From: Pseudomonas hormoni | GTDB taxonomy: Bacteria; Pseudomonadota; Gammaproteobacteria; Pseudomonadales; Pseudomonadaceae | Length of the DNA stretch: 64,000 bases | Direction: 5' to 3' | Assembly: GCF_018502625.1 (NCBI RefSeq) | Contig: NZ_CP075566.1 | Coordinates: 2,831,001-2,895,000, forward strand | In this document: one piece after another, positions 35,866 through 43,509 of the stretch | How positions within the stretch are numbered: the stretch's first letter is position 1 | Layout of the letters: every line of letters begins with the position of its first letter | Translations under genes and position numbers: made by a program | Notes under the pieces: generated by a model | What the model was told of the DNA's origin: nothing | The model's database searches: none | The model's input: only the letters and a program-made list of their open reading frames with translations

Positions 35866-36927
35866 ATGAAGCGCTTTATCCAAGGTGAACATCGAGACCA
35901 AGCACCTTACTTCCCGAGAGCCTCGACGACTACGTCAGCGATACCAATCCGGTGCGCGTGGTCGACGTCTTTGTCGACGAACTCGACCTGGTCAATCTGG
36001 GTTTTGAAGGAGCCATTCCAGCCGATACTGGCCGGCCGGCTTACCACCCCGCGATCCTGTTGAAGATCTACATCTACGGCTATCTCAACCGCATCCAATC
36101 GAGCCGACGTTTGGAGCGAGAAGCCCAGCGAAACGTCGAACTGATGTGGTTGACCGGGCGTTTGATGCCGGACTTCAAGACCATCGCCAACTTCCGAAAA
36201 GACAACAGCAAGGCCATCCGAGGCGTCTGTCGCCAGTTCGTTGTGCTGTGTCAGCAGTTGGGATTGTTTGGAGAACATCTGGTCGCCATCGATGGCAGTA
36301 AATTCAAAGCAGTCAACAACCGCGACCGCAACTTCACCAGCGCCAAACTGAAGCGGCGAATGGAAGAAATTGAATCGAGCATCAGCCGTTATCTGGCGGC
36401 ACTCGATGCTGCCGATCGGCAAGAACCAACAGCTTCCGAGCCCAGCGCCGTGCGGCTGGAAGAGAAAATCGCCAAGCTCAAAACTCAAATGAAGGAGCTT
36501 CAAGCGATCGAAATCCAGCTCAATGAATCGCCGGATAAACAGGTCTCACTGACCGATCCAGACGCCCGGTCCATGATGACACGCGGCACAGGAATCGTCG
36601 GCTACAACGTGCAGACAGCGGTCGATACGCAGCACCATTTGATCGTTGCGCACGAGGTGACCAACGTCAGTTCCGACCGCGATCAACTCAGTTCAATGGC
36701 CAAGCAGGCCCGCGAGGCGATAGCGTCAGAAACGTTGTCGGTGGTGGCGGACCGAGGTTATTTCAAAAGCGAACAAATCCTGGCTTGTCACGATGCCGGC
36801 ATCACCGCCTATGTGCCCAAACCGATGACCTCTGGAGCCAAGGCTGACGGGCGTTTCAATAACGATGCCTTCGTCTATGACGCGGCAAAAAACGAATACA
36901 TTTGCCCGGCTGCAGAGGCGCTGATCT
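35866..36927 (+). pseudogene. IS1182-family transposase, 5' part (frameshifted and interrupted)
   Basis: Translation starts as MKRFIQGEHRDQ and then must shift by one base near 35902 to continue as LLPESLDDYVSDTNPVRVVDVF, the standard IS1182 N-terminus; one base appears to have been lost. From there the frame is open through GRPAYHPAILLKIYIYGYL, MPDFKTIANFRKDN, VAIDGSKFKAVNN and VVADRGYFK to EALI, where the IS66 unit cuts in. The matching C-terminal part resumes at 40081. Confidence 0.85.
36920..36927 (+). repeat. 8-bp target-site duplication, left copy
   Basis: GCTGATCT stands directly before the left inverted repeat of the IS66 unit and recurs directly after its right end. Eight bases is the duplication length of the IS66 family. 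Confidence 0.85.
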
Positions 36928-36957
36928 GTAAGCGTCCGCCCAACACACCTTGCGTGG

Positions 36958-37090
36958 TTAAACGGGCGTCCACCTATGCGGCAGCAACTCGTCAATTTCA
37001 CTCGCCCGCTGCATCGGCGGGCGTGTCAGGACGTCCTTCAAATACTCGTATGGATCATGCCCATTGAGTCGCGCCGACTGGATCAAACTC
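36958..37090 (-). pseudogene. Diverged 3' fragment of an IS66 tnpC
   Basis: On the minus strand the frame reads SLIQSARLNGHDPYEYLKDV followed by LTRPPMQRASEIDELLPHRWTPV, which aligns with the C-terminus of the intact tnpC next door at roughly 80% identity. It lacks everything upstream. It borders the left inverted repeat, so this end of the unit comes from a related but distinct IS66 element. Confidence 0.8.
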
Positions 37091-37096
37091 GTCGCA

Positions 37097-37215
37097 GTGG
37101 AGGAGCTTTCCGATTGGGTAGAGCAGCGCGGATCGGCCGGCATCGCCGATAACGTGCGCTGCGCGCTTACCACGGGATGAAAACCTGGAGTTCATCAGCA
37201 CCGAATCACAGAGCT
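37097..37215 (+). pseudogene. Decayed tail of an unidentified small gene
   Basis: A plus-strand frame reads VEELSDWVEQRGSAGIADNV then RCALTTG and stops; with a one-base shift it continues as DENLEFISTES. The two pieces read like one protein tail broken by a frameshift. I cannot name the family. It lies between the tnpC fragment and the passenger gene. Confidence 0.35.
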
Positions 37216-37339
37216 TTCAACCTCTGGCCGCCACGTACCTGACAGCAGGCTGGAGCAGGTCAAACCGACGTCGCAGCGTGATACGGTAGAAAACCGCATT
37301 GGAGTAACCATCGCGGTGATAAGGACAGGAAGAGAGCGC

Positions 37340-37672
37340 ATGCAACTCGAAGTTAGCGGTAACTGGATTTTCGGAGAGGGGATAAGGTTTGAGGTTGAAT
37401 ATCCTGCCCTTGAAGCCGTATTGATCAACGGACGGGTGCTGGTGACGTTTGACTGGATGGCTTTTGAGAGGAATGCTCCTGCGCAAAATCTTTTTTGCTA
37501 CGACTCGTCAGGCAATCTACTTTGGCGAGCGCCAGCTATTGGAATGGGGGCCGTGGATGCCTATACCGGTGTAACGAACGAGGAGCCTCTTTGGGTAGGA
37601 AATTTTTCTGGATTCAATTGCCGGATAGATGAAACATCTGGCCAAGTTCTAGAGACTTGCTTCACGAAATAA
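37340..37672 (+). CDS. Passenger gene of unknown function inside the IS66 unit
   Basis: The product has 110 residues from the ATG behind AGGAAGAGAG. It is soluble, beta-rich and without signal peptide (MQLEVSGNWIFGEG, FEVEYPALEAVLINGRVLVTFDW, NLFCYDSSGNLLWRAPAIG, GNFSGFNCRIDETSGQVLE). The NLLWRAP and ETSGQVLE turns recall WD/PQQ-like or immunity-protein strands. Its base composition is lower in GC than the transposase genes. Being carried between IS66 ends, it is cargo rather than a transposition gene; an immunity-type role is possible but only a guess. Confidence 0.6.
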   Translation: MQLEVSGNWIFGEGIRFEVEYPALEAVLINGRVLVTFDWMAFERNAPAQNLFCYDSSGNLLWRAPAIGMGAVDAYTGVTNEEPLWVGNFSGFNCRIDETSGQVLETCFTK

Positions 37673-37697
37673 ACACTGCCCGCGTCTCCAAAGACGG

Positions 37698-39224
37698 TTA
37701 AACGGGCGCCCATTTGTGTGGCAGCAGCTCGGCAATCTCACTTGCCCGCTGCGTCGGTAGGCGCGTAAGTACATCCTTCAGGTAAGCGTACGGATCATGC
37801 CCATTAATCCGCGCCGACTGGATCAAACTCATGATCGCAGCCGCACGTTTGCCACTACGTAACGAGCCTGCAAACAACCAGTTCGAGCGCCCAAGTGCCC
37901 ACGGCCGGATTTGATTCTCGCACCAGTTATTATCGATGGGCACAGCACCGTCATCGAGATAGCGCGTCAGCGCTATCCAGCGTTTTAGGCTGTAATCCAA
38001 CGCCTTGGCGATGGCCGAGCCTTCAGGCACAAGCTGCCTCTGGGCGATCATCCAGGTATGAAGTGCGTCGATGATCGGCGCTGCTTTTTCCTGCCGTATT
38101 CGCTGCCGGACACCCGGTTCCAGCTCGCGTACCTCTCGTTCAATTTCGTACAAGGCTGCGATGTGGTGCAGCGCTTTTTCGGCGATCTGGCTCTTGTTGG
38201 TCGCGTGCAAGTCGAAGAACTTGCGGCGTGCATGGGCCATGCAGCCGATCTCCGTGACGCCCAGTTCAAAGCCTGCCTTGTAGCCAGCGAAGTCGTCGCA
38301 GACCAGCTTGCCGTTCCAGTTGCCAAGGAAGTTTCGGGCATGTTCGCCAGCACGGCTCGGACTGAAGTCATAAACGACCGCCGCCAGATCGGAGAACTGG
38401 CTGGTGGCATAGGCCCAGACATAAGCGCGATGAGTTTTCTTCGCGCCAGGCGTCAGCATTTGTACCGGGGTCTCGTCGGCGTGGACGACGCCGTGCGTCA
38501 GCACGGCTTCGCGCAGCGCATCAACCAGCGGCTGTAATTGCACGCCGCAGTTGCCCACCCATTGCGCCAAGGTCGAGCGAGCAATAGGCAGTCCGGCGCG
38601 GCCGAAGATTTTCTCCTGCCGATACAGCGGCAGATGGTCGGCAAACTTGGCCACCATGACGTGGGCCAGCAGGCCCGCCGTCGGGATGCCTTTGTCGATG
38701 ACGTGCGCCGGTACCGGCGCTTGGATCAGCGTTTCGCACTGCTCGCAGGCCCATTTCCCACGGATGTGGCGCTCGACGGTGAAGACACCCGGCGTGTAGT
38801 CGAGCTTTTCGCTCGCATCTTCGCCGATACGCTTGAGGGCGCAGCCGCATTGGCAGTGGCTGTTGTCCGGTTCGTGATGGATCAGCGTGCGAGGAAACTG
38901 CGGCGGCAGGGCAGCGCGTTTGGGTTGCTGGCGTACTTTGCCTTCAACGGGCGCCGGTTGCAGCGCTGCAAGCTCAGCTTCGATGGCGGCGATATCGGTG
39001 TCGATCAAGTCGTCGAGCAAGCTGGCTTGATCCGGACTTAGTTGCTCGCTGCGCTTGGCAAACTTGAAGCGTTTGAGCAGCGCGATCTCGTGGGCCAGCT
39101 TCTCGTTGACCGACTTGTGATGAGTGATTTGCTTGTCCATCGTCTCGACGCGCTGGGTCAACTGCGCCGCCAAGGCACGCAGTTCTTCAGGGTTTAATTG
39201 ATCGAGATTCGGATGCGAAGTCAT
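37698..39224 (-). CDS. tnpC: IS66-family transposase TnpC
   Basis: The product has 508 residues and appears intact. A leucine-rich coiled N-terminus is followed by a zinc-finger-like cysteine cluster (CQCGCALK and CEQCETLIQ). The DDE catalytic residues lie in VHADETPVQML, VCDDFAGYKAGF and NNWCENQIRPWALGR. It catalyses cut or copy of the element ends. It follows tnpB after about 80 bases, in the standard order tnpA-tnpB-tnpC. Confidence 0.93.
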   Translation of the reverse strand: MTSHPNLDQLNPEELRALAAQLTQRVETMDKQITHHKSVNEKLAHEIALLKRFKFAKRSEQLSPDQASLLDDLIDTDIAAIEAELAALQPAPVEGKVRQQPKRAALPPQFPRTLIHHEPDNSHCQCGCALKRIGEDASEKLDYTPGVFTVERHIRGKWACEQCETLIQAPVPAHVIDKGIPTAGLLAHVMVAKFADHLPLYRQEKIFGRAGLPIARSTLAQWVGNCGVQLQPLVDALREAVLTHGVVHADETPVQMLTPGAKKTHRAYVWAYATSQFSDLAAVVYDFSPSRAGEHARNFLGNWNGKLVCDDFAGYKAGFELGVTEIGCMAHARRKFFDLHATNKSQIAEKALHHIAALYEIEREVRELEPGVRQRIRQEKAAPIIDALHTWMIAQRQLVPEGSAIAKALDYSLKRWIALTRYLDDGAVPIDNNWCENQIRPWALGRSNWLFAGSLRSGKRAAAIMSLIQSARINGHDPYAYLKDVLTRLPTQRASEIAELLPHKWAPV

Positions 39225-39307
39225 GCCGCGGATTTTGCCAGAGAGGGCTAGTAGCGGCGATAGACTGATGGGCTAATTGCGCTGGCAAGCGCGCTATTGC
39301 GGACGAG

Positions 39308-39643
39308 TTAGAGCACCGTGATGGCTCCTCCGGAACCGACGCGTTGCCAAGGTAAACCGAGCACCAAGGCTTGAAGTTGCTCAGCATCTAACTCGACTTC
39401 AGAACCGTGCCGCACGCCCGGCCAAACGAAGCGTCCTTGATTCAAGCGTCGAGCGGCCAGCCAAATCCCGACACCGTCATGCACCAACACTTTCATGCGA
39501 TTGGCGCGGCGATTGGCGAACAGATAAGCACAGTGCGGCTTCGCCGCACCGAACACGGCCACGACCCGCGCCAACGCAGTTTCAGTGCCGGCGCGCATGT
39601 CCATGGGCTCGGTGGCGAGCCAGATGGTGTCGATGCGGATCAT
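39308..39643 (-). CDS. tnpB: IS66 accessory protein TnpB
   Basis: The product has 111 residues from the ATG that overlaps the tnpA stop as ATGA. It begins MIRIDTIWLATEPMDMRAGT and contains HCAYLFANRRANRMKVLVHDG and WLAARRLNQGRFVWP, all standard for IS66 Orf2. Translational coupling with tnpA is clear from the overlap. TnpB is needed for transposition of IS66 elements, though its activity is not known. Confidence 0.92.
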   Translation of the reverse strand: MIRIDTIWLATEPMDMRAGTETALARVVAVFGAAKPHCAYLFANRRANRMKVLVHDGVGIWLAARRLNQGRFVWPGVRHGSEVELDAEQLQALVLGLPWQRVGSGGAITVL

Positions 39644-39969
39644 CGCAGCAGGTCTCGTAAGAACGCGGAGCATGCCGCTGCACTTTCTGACGGCCAACTC
39701 ACCACGACTACCCCCTTTGAATGAGGCACTTCGACTCGAATCGTGGCAGGAAGAACTTGCTGCGTCGCTATCGGCGGCGTTGCCTTGACCGGAATAAACG
39801 CAGCTTGCTGCGCCAGGTTTTTCTGTGTGTACGCCCGAATCCATTTATGGACAAGGTTAGCGTTGAGGTTGTGAGTCAAGGCGACATTGGCAATCGAGCT
39901 GTCAGGCTGCGCGCATTCGGCAATGACTTGGGCCTTGAAAGACTTGGAATAAGAACGTTCTTGTGGCAT
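39640..39969 (-). CDS. tnpA: IS66 accessory protein TnpA
   Basis: The product has 109 residues from the ATG giving MPQERSYSKSFKAQVIAECA. It is a helix-turn-helix protein of the IS3/IS66 OrfA kind (SIANVALTHNLNANLVHKWIRAY). A longer frame begins 36 bases upstream but lacks family similarity. It is the first gene of the tnpABC set and lies beside the right end of the unit. Confidence 0.9.
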   Translation of the reverse strand: MPQERSYSKSFKAQVIAECAQPDSSIANVALTHNLNANLVHKWIRAYTQKNLAQQAAFIPVKATPPIATQQVLPATIRVEVPHSKGVVVVSWPSESAAACSAFLRDLLR

Positions 39970-40072
39970 GGGCGTCCGCTTAAAAAGGCTAAAAATGGTG
40001 TCCACTTAAATTTAGGTGGACACCATCGCCTCAAGCGACGGTGTCAGGAAGGTGTGTTGCCCGGACGGTTAC

Positions 40073-40080
40073 GCTGATCT
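40073..40080 (+). repeat. 8-bp target-site duplication, right copy
   Basis: GCTGATCT repeats the bases found at 36920-36927. The IS1182 transposase frame resumes right after it. Confidence 0.85.
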
Positions 40081-40460
40081 GGCACTACTCCTACGTTGAA
40101 AAAGGCCTGAAGTTGCATCGTTACTGGAGTTCGAAATGCCAGGGTTGCGCGTTGAAATTGCAGTGCACACCGAGCACGGAACGACGAGTTCGACGCTGGG
40201 AGCATGAAGACGTGTTGGAGGAGATGCAGCTGCGGCTGAGCAAAGCGCCAGAGATGATGCGAGTCCGAAAACGGACTGTTGAGCATCCCTTCGGGACGCT
40301 CAAACAATGGATGGGTGCGACGCACTTCCTGACGCGAAAGCTGGCCGGGGTGAGCGCGGAGATGAGCTTGAATGTGCTCGCCTACAACCTGAAACGGGTC
40401 ATGAAATCGAAATTCCTGACAATCAACAGTTCCGGGGCCGTCGTGCAATCTCCGTGTTGA
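40081..40460 (+). pseudogene. IS1182-family transposase, 3' part
   Basis: The frame continues from the left fragment as WHYSYVEKGLKLHRYWSSKC with QGCALKLQCTPSTERRVRRWEHE, then VEHPFGTLKQWMGATHFLTRKL and MSLNVLAYNLKRVM, the usual IS1182 C-terminus including the DDE glutamate in the HPFG.LK region. Removing the IS66 unit and one duplication copy would rejoin the two halves in frame. Confidence 0.85.
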
Positions 40461-40514
40461 AACCCCGGCTAGCGCACTTCGCGATGCGTCTGCGTGGCGC
40501 AGTCTGTTTCTGAA

Positions 40515-41039
40515 TCAAGGTTGTTTGCGGAAGAACAAGGTGATTTGGCCTACCTCCACCCCGAACTTGGTCATGAACGAGCGATTGATCATAGTGTTCT
40601 TGTCCATAAGGTACATCCAGTCGTCTAACTGAACCTGATACTCCTTGCCATCCACCGGCAGGCTCAGCACATATCTCCAGCGCAGTGTATTGCCTGCCAC
40701 CTCACCAAGCGCCTCGCCCACCACGTCGCCAGCGGTTCCGCGCCATTGACTGGAGCCAACCGGGGTTAACGTCCACACTCGTTTTTGCTTAGTACCGTCG
40801 CTGTACGTAAATGATTCGTCGAGTATCAGCCTGCTACCTTCGGAGTGGCCAATGATCTCCACGTGGAAGCGCTTGGTGACCACGCCAGAACGCTTTTGAA
40901 ACATACCCCAGGCTTCAACCCGACCCTCGAAGAATTCTCGCAACTCAAGCGTGGGCGTCTCCTGGCTGTAGGTTTGCACATCCACCCGGCTGCAACTTGC
41001 AAGGCCAATGCATAGCAGCAATATCCATATCTTCACCAT
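40515..41039 (-). CDS. DUF3833 lipoprotein
   Basis: The product has 174 residues from the second of two close ATGs; this one has a GAGGAA site at proper distance, while the first directly abuts it. A lipobox is visible in LLLCIGLASC, so it is a lipoprotein. The body carries the DUF3833 pattern (LRAFFEG-like LREFFEGRVEAWGMFQKRSG, FTYSDGTKQKRVWTL, WRYVLSLPVDGKEYQVQLDDWMYLMD). In Pseudomonas this family lies with chalcone-isomerase-like and cyclopropane-fatty-acid genes, and here it directly follows the former. Its stop lies at the right edge of the IS1182 element. Confidence 0.88.
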   Translation of the reverse strand: MVKIWILLLCIGLASCSRVDVQTYSQETPTLELREFFEGRVEAWGMFQKRSGVVTKRFHVEIIGHSEGSRLILDESFTYSDGTKQKRVWTLTPVGSSQWRGTAGDVVGEALGEVAGNTLRWRYVLSLPVDGKEYQVQLDDWMYLMDKNTMINRSFMTKFGVEVGQITLFFRKQP

Positions 41040-41058
41040 GTGCATTTCCTCAACGGTC

Positions 41059-41610
41059 TTAGGGTTTAGCTGCGCCCAGCAATTGGGCGCGCAGCTCCGG
41101 GTTGCGAGTTCGGGGATCTAGCCAGATGGCAAAAAAAGCCTTGGCAAACGCATCATCCCTCACCACATGCTGTAGCTTCTCGCCGACGTAAAAACGTGCG
41201 CCCTCTCCAGGCAAATAGACACCGGTGATGCGGTCACCGGCGCGCACATCGACAAACGCCTGCTGCATCTCCCTCTCCCAGCGAGCCATCAGCTTTGAAT
41301 TCGGGGGGGTGGGCGACAGGCGACGGATTTCCTTGATGCTGGCCTCGACCAGATCATCGCGACTAATAGCGCGACTGTAGGTCAGCTCCAGCGCAAAAGG
41401 CACATCCGCATCCAGCGGTTCACCTGCAATCAGGCGTGGGCTCCAGAACTGCGCGCTGTAGATGGAGAAACCGAATACGCGCATCTCCCCGCTACCCAGC
41501 CGACGAGCATTGGGAATAGCCTCGCGCCAATCAGCAAATAGTTCAGCGCTCTGGAACATCAGCACAAAACAGATAGCGTGGCGGATTAAGCGGCCCGTCT
41601 GCCTAGTCAT
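41059..41610 (-). CDS. Chalcone-isomerase-like periplasmic protein
   Basis: The product has 183 residues with a signal peptide (RHAICFVLMFQSAELFA). The family segment GEMRVFGFSIYSAQFWSP and ALELTYSRAISRDDLVEASIKEI identify the bacterial chalcone-isomerase-like group, which lacks known plant-type activity. It is 19 bases before the DUF3833 gene and surely cotranscribed. Upstream is an AT-rich region that may hold the promoter. Confidence 0.85.
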   Translation of the reverse strand: MTRQTGRLIRHAICFVLMFQSAELFADWREAIPNARRLGSGEMRVFGFSIYSAQFWSPRLIAGEPLDADVPFALELTYSRAISRDDLVEASIKEIRRLSPTPPNSKLMARWEREMQQAFVDVRAGDRITGVYLPGEGARFYVGEKLQHVVRDDAFAKAFFAIWLDPRTRNPELRAQLLGAAKP

Positions 41611-41854
41611 GCGAAGCCCTCGATATGACTCAATAGGCGCCTTTAAAAGTTATACCAAATATTTATTTTGTACAGCTTACGTCTCAAACAGCCGGCCAGA
41701 CACATCGGCTCGTCGTTGCGCTGGGTCTTTCGTTCAAGACAAGCCCCGACTTTTGATTACTCAATGTAATAAGTGAAATTCAATTCAGGGGCTCTATCGC
41801 CGCTCGCACTAGTAATAGGATGGCTCCATCAAACCATACCTACTGGAGAATCCC

Positions 41855-42685
41855 GTGAAAAAAACCATTATTGCCGCCCTGCTGGCCGCTGCCGCTAACT
41901 ATGCCAACGCCGGCACGGTATTGGTCGTACTGTCGGATCAGGATCAACTGGACCTGAAAGATGGCAAGGTCATGCAAACAGGTTTCTTCCTGAACGAGTT
42001 AATGCAACCGGTGCAGACCTTCATCGCGGCGGGTCAAACCGTCGTATTTGCCACCCCGAGCGGCAAGGCGCCAACCGCGGACCAGAAATCCAATGATGTG
42101 AGCTTCTGGGGCGGTGATGAGAAGGCCCGTCAGGAAAGTCTCGCGCTGCTGGACACGCTGAAGCTGACCTCGAAGAGCGGCTCTCCGGCAATCAGCTTCG
42201 CGCAGGTTCAGAAAATCGGCTACGACAAGTTCGATGCCGTATTCGTGCCTGGCGGCCATATCCCGATGCAGGATCTGCTGAAGGACAAGCAACTGGGCCA
42301 ACTGCTGACCAACTTCCATGAAAAAGGCAAGATCACCGGCTTCACCTGCCATGGCACCATAGCCATGTTGTCGGCGATCCCGGACGCGCACGGTTTTGTC
42401 TCCGCGCTGGAATCGGGCAAACAGCCGGCAGCGCCAGCCAATTGGATTTACAAGGGCTACAAAGTCACCGCCTTCACCGACGCGGAAGAGGAACAGGCCA
42501 AAGGTTTCCTCGGCGGCGGCCATATGAAACTGTTCCCGCAGGATGGCCTGACGGCAGCCGGTGCTAACTTCTCCGAAGCCAAGCCATGGAGCGAGAACGT
42601 GATCGAAGACCGCGAAGTCATTTCCGGCCAGAACCCACAGTCGGCCAAGGCAGTCGCCGTGGCCATGCTGGCGAAACTGAAGTAA
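41855..42685 (+). CDS. Exported DJ-1/PfpI-family (type 1 amidotransferase-like) protein
   Basis: The product has 276 residues, started at a GTG behind GGAGAA. A signal peptide (KKTIIAALLAAAANYANAG) sends it to the periplasm, which is uncommon for this fold. The nucleophile elbow is GKITGFTCHGTIAMLSAI with the Cys-His pair, and an acidic residue lies in VFVPGGHIPMQDL. Related cytoplasmic proteins (Hsp31, YajL) act as glyoxalases or deglycases. The actual activity is unknown. Confidence 0.85.
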   Translation: MKKTIIAALLAAAANYANAGTVLVVLSDQDQLDLKDGKVMQTGFFLNELMQPVQTFIAAGQTVVFATPSGKAPTADQKSNDVSFWGGDEKARQESLALLDTLKLTSKSGSPAISFAQVQKIGYDKFDAVFVPGGHIPMQDLLKDKQLGQLLTNFHEKGKITGFTCHGTIAMLSAIPDAHGFVSALESGKQPAAPANWIYKGYKVTAFTDAEEEQAKGFLGGGHMKLFPQDGLTAAGANFSEAKPWSENVIEDREVISGQNPQSAKAVAVAMLAKLK

Positions 42686-43051
42686 TCCTGGGCGGCCGTT
42701 CCAGGCAAGCCAGGCCGTAGGTGCTGCGGGTCGATCTGCTTTGGCTCCAGCACCACCGTCTATCCCGACACGCTGCAAGCTTATGTGTCGGAAGACCTTC
42801 CTCGAATGCGGAGAAACCGCGCGCCCATCCGGCTTTCCAGGCGAACTACACTTTTTCCCACTGCCGATCGGTTCAGACCGAGAGAGGCCGCCGCTGTGGT
42901 GAAGCTTCCAGCCTTCACGGCGCAGACAAATGCAGCGATGTCACCCAATCGGTTGGCTTCCATGGGTAGCTTTACTCCAAGTCATGCATAGAGTGTATGC
43001 GGAGCATGAAGCCCCCACAGTTTCCTTTTCATTTATCAATAGGACTGGATC
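42686..43051. other. Region between the DJ-1-like and cupin genes
   Basis: It contains a LysR-type remnant on the minus strand (listed separately) and, just before the cupin, an AT-rich patch and a weak AATAGGA ribosome site. The stretch 42690-42780 shows no recognisable coding. Confidence 0.5.
42781..42963 (-). pseudogene. LysR-type regulator remnant (HTH only)
   Basis: The frame gives LGDIAAFVCAVKAGSFTTAA, then ASLGLNRSAVGKSVVRLESRMGAR, a textbook LysR N-terminal helix-turn-helix, and ends after 60 residues in a non-homologous tail. The effector domain is absent and the following sequence does not restore it in any frame I checked. It is probably the former divergent regulator of the cupin gene, reduced by deletion. 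Confidence 0.75.
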
Positions 43052-43462
43052 ATGATCCTCAAGCGCACAGGCTCGCAGCCATCGATAAAAGCCCCTGAAG
43101 CGTACTTCACGGGCACCGTCCGTATGGACCCACTCAACAACCCTCCTGAACCCGCCCGAGCGTCCATCGTCAGCGTCACCTTTGAACCCGGTGCTCGTAG
43201 CGCCTGGCATACCCATCCGCTGGGTCAGACGCTGATTGTCACCGCAGGCTGTGGCTGGACTCAGTGTGAAGGCGAACCGATCGTGGAAATTCGTGCCGGC
43301 GACGTCATCTGGTGCCCACCGGGCCATAAACACTGGCACGGTGCAAGCGCAACCACCGCCATGACCCACATTGGCGTCCAGGAAGCGTTGGACGGTGTGA
43401 GTGTCGTCTGGATGGAAAAGGTCACCGACGAGGAATATAACGTCGGCCCGCCTGGCGAATGA
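43052..43462 (+). CDS. Cupin-domain protein
   Basis: The product has 136 residues. The two cupin motifs are [20 protein letters not shown] and [17 protein letters not shown], giving a His-rich metal site (His-x-His, Gln/Glu, His). It resembles small manganese cupins of the hydroxynitrile-lyase-like or carboxymuconolactone-decarboxylase-associated group. It lies between the LysR remnant and an intact LysR gene. Confidence 0.87.
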   Translation: MILKRTGSQPSIKAPEAYFTGTVRMDPLNNPPEPARASIVSVTFEPGARSAWHTHPLGQTLIVTAGCGWTQCEGEPIVEIRAGDVIWCPPGHKHWHGASATTAMTHIGVQEALDGVSVVWMEKVTDEEYNVGPPGE

Positions 43463-43509
43463 TTTGACGCCATTCATGACAGCGCCGTTTACATGCTGTC
43501 AGAGGATCG

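Larger units (their letters stand above)
36928..40072. mobile_element. IS66-family unit with passenger gene (3145 bp)
   Basis: The left end begins GTAAGCGTCCGCCCAACACA. The right end, read inward on the minus strand, begins GTAACCGTCCGGGCAACACA; both continue with CCTT, giving 24-base imperfect inverted repeats of the IS66 kind. Exact 8-base duplications flank the unit. Inside, from the right, are tnpA, tnpB and an intact tnpC on the minus strand, then a small plus-strand passenger gene, then a diverged second copy of the tnpC 3' end adjoining the left repeat. The outer repeats and duplication indicate that the whole unit, passenger included, moved in one event. Confidence 0.85.
35797..40513 (+). 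mobile_element. IS1182-type element interrupted by an IS66-family unit
   Basis: The left end is placed near CAGAGTGTGTAAAAACGCC, in the position and style of IS1182-family ends. The right end is near 40510, just before the DUF3833 stop codon, but I do not see a clean matching inverted repeat there, so the limits are approximate. The transposase gene is split by the 3145-bp unit at 36928-40072 and also carries an early frameshift. The element is therefore dead. Confidence 0.7.
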
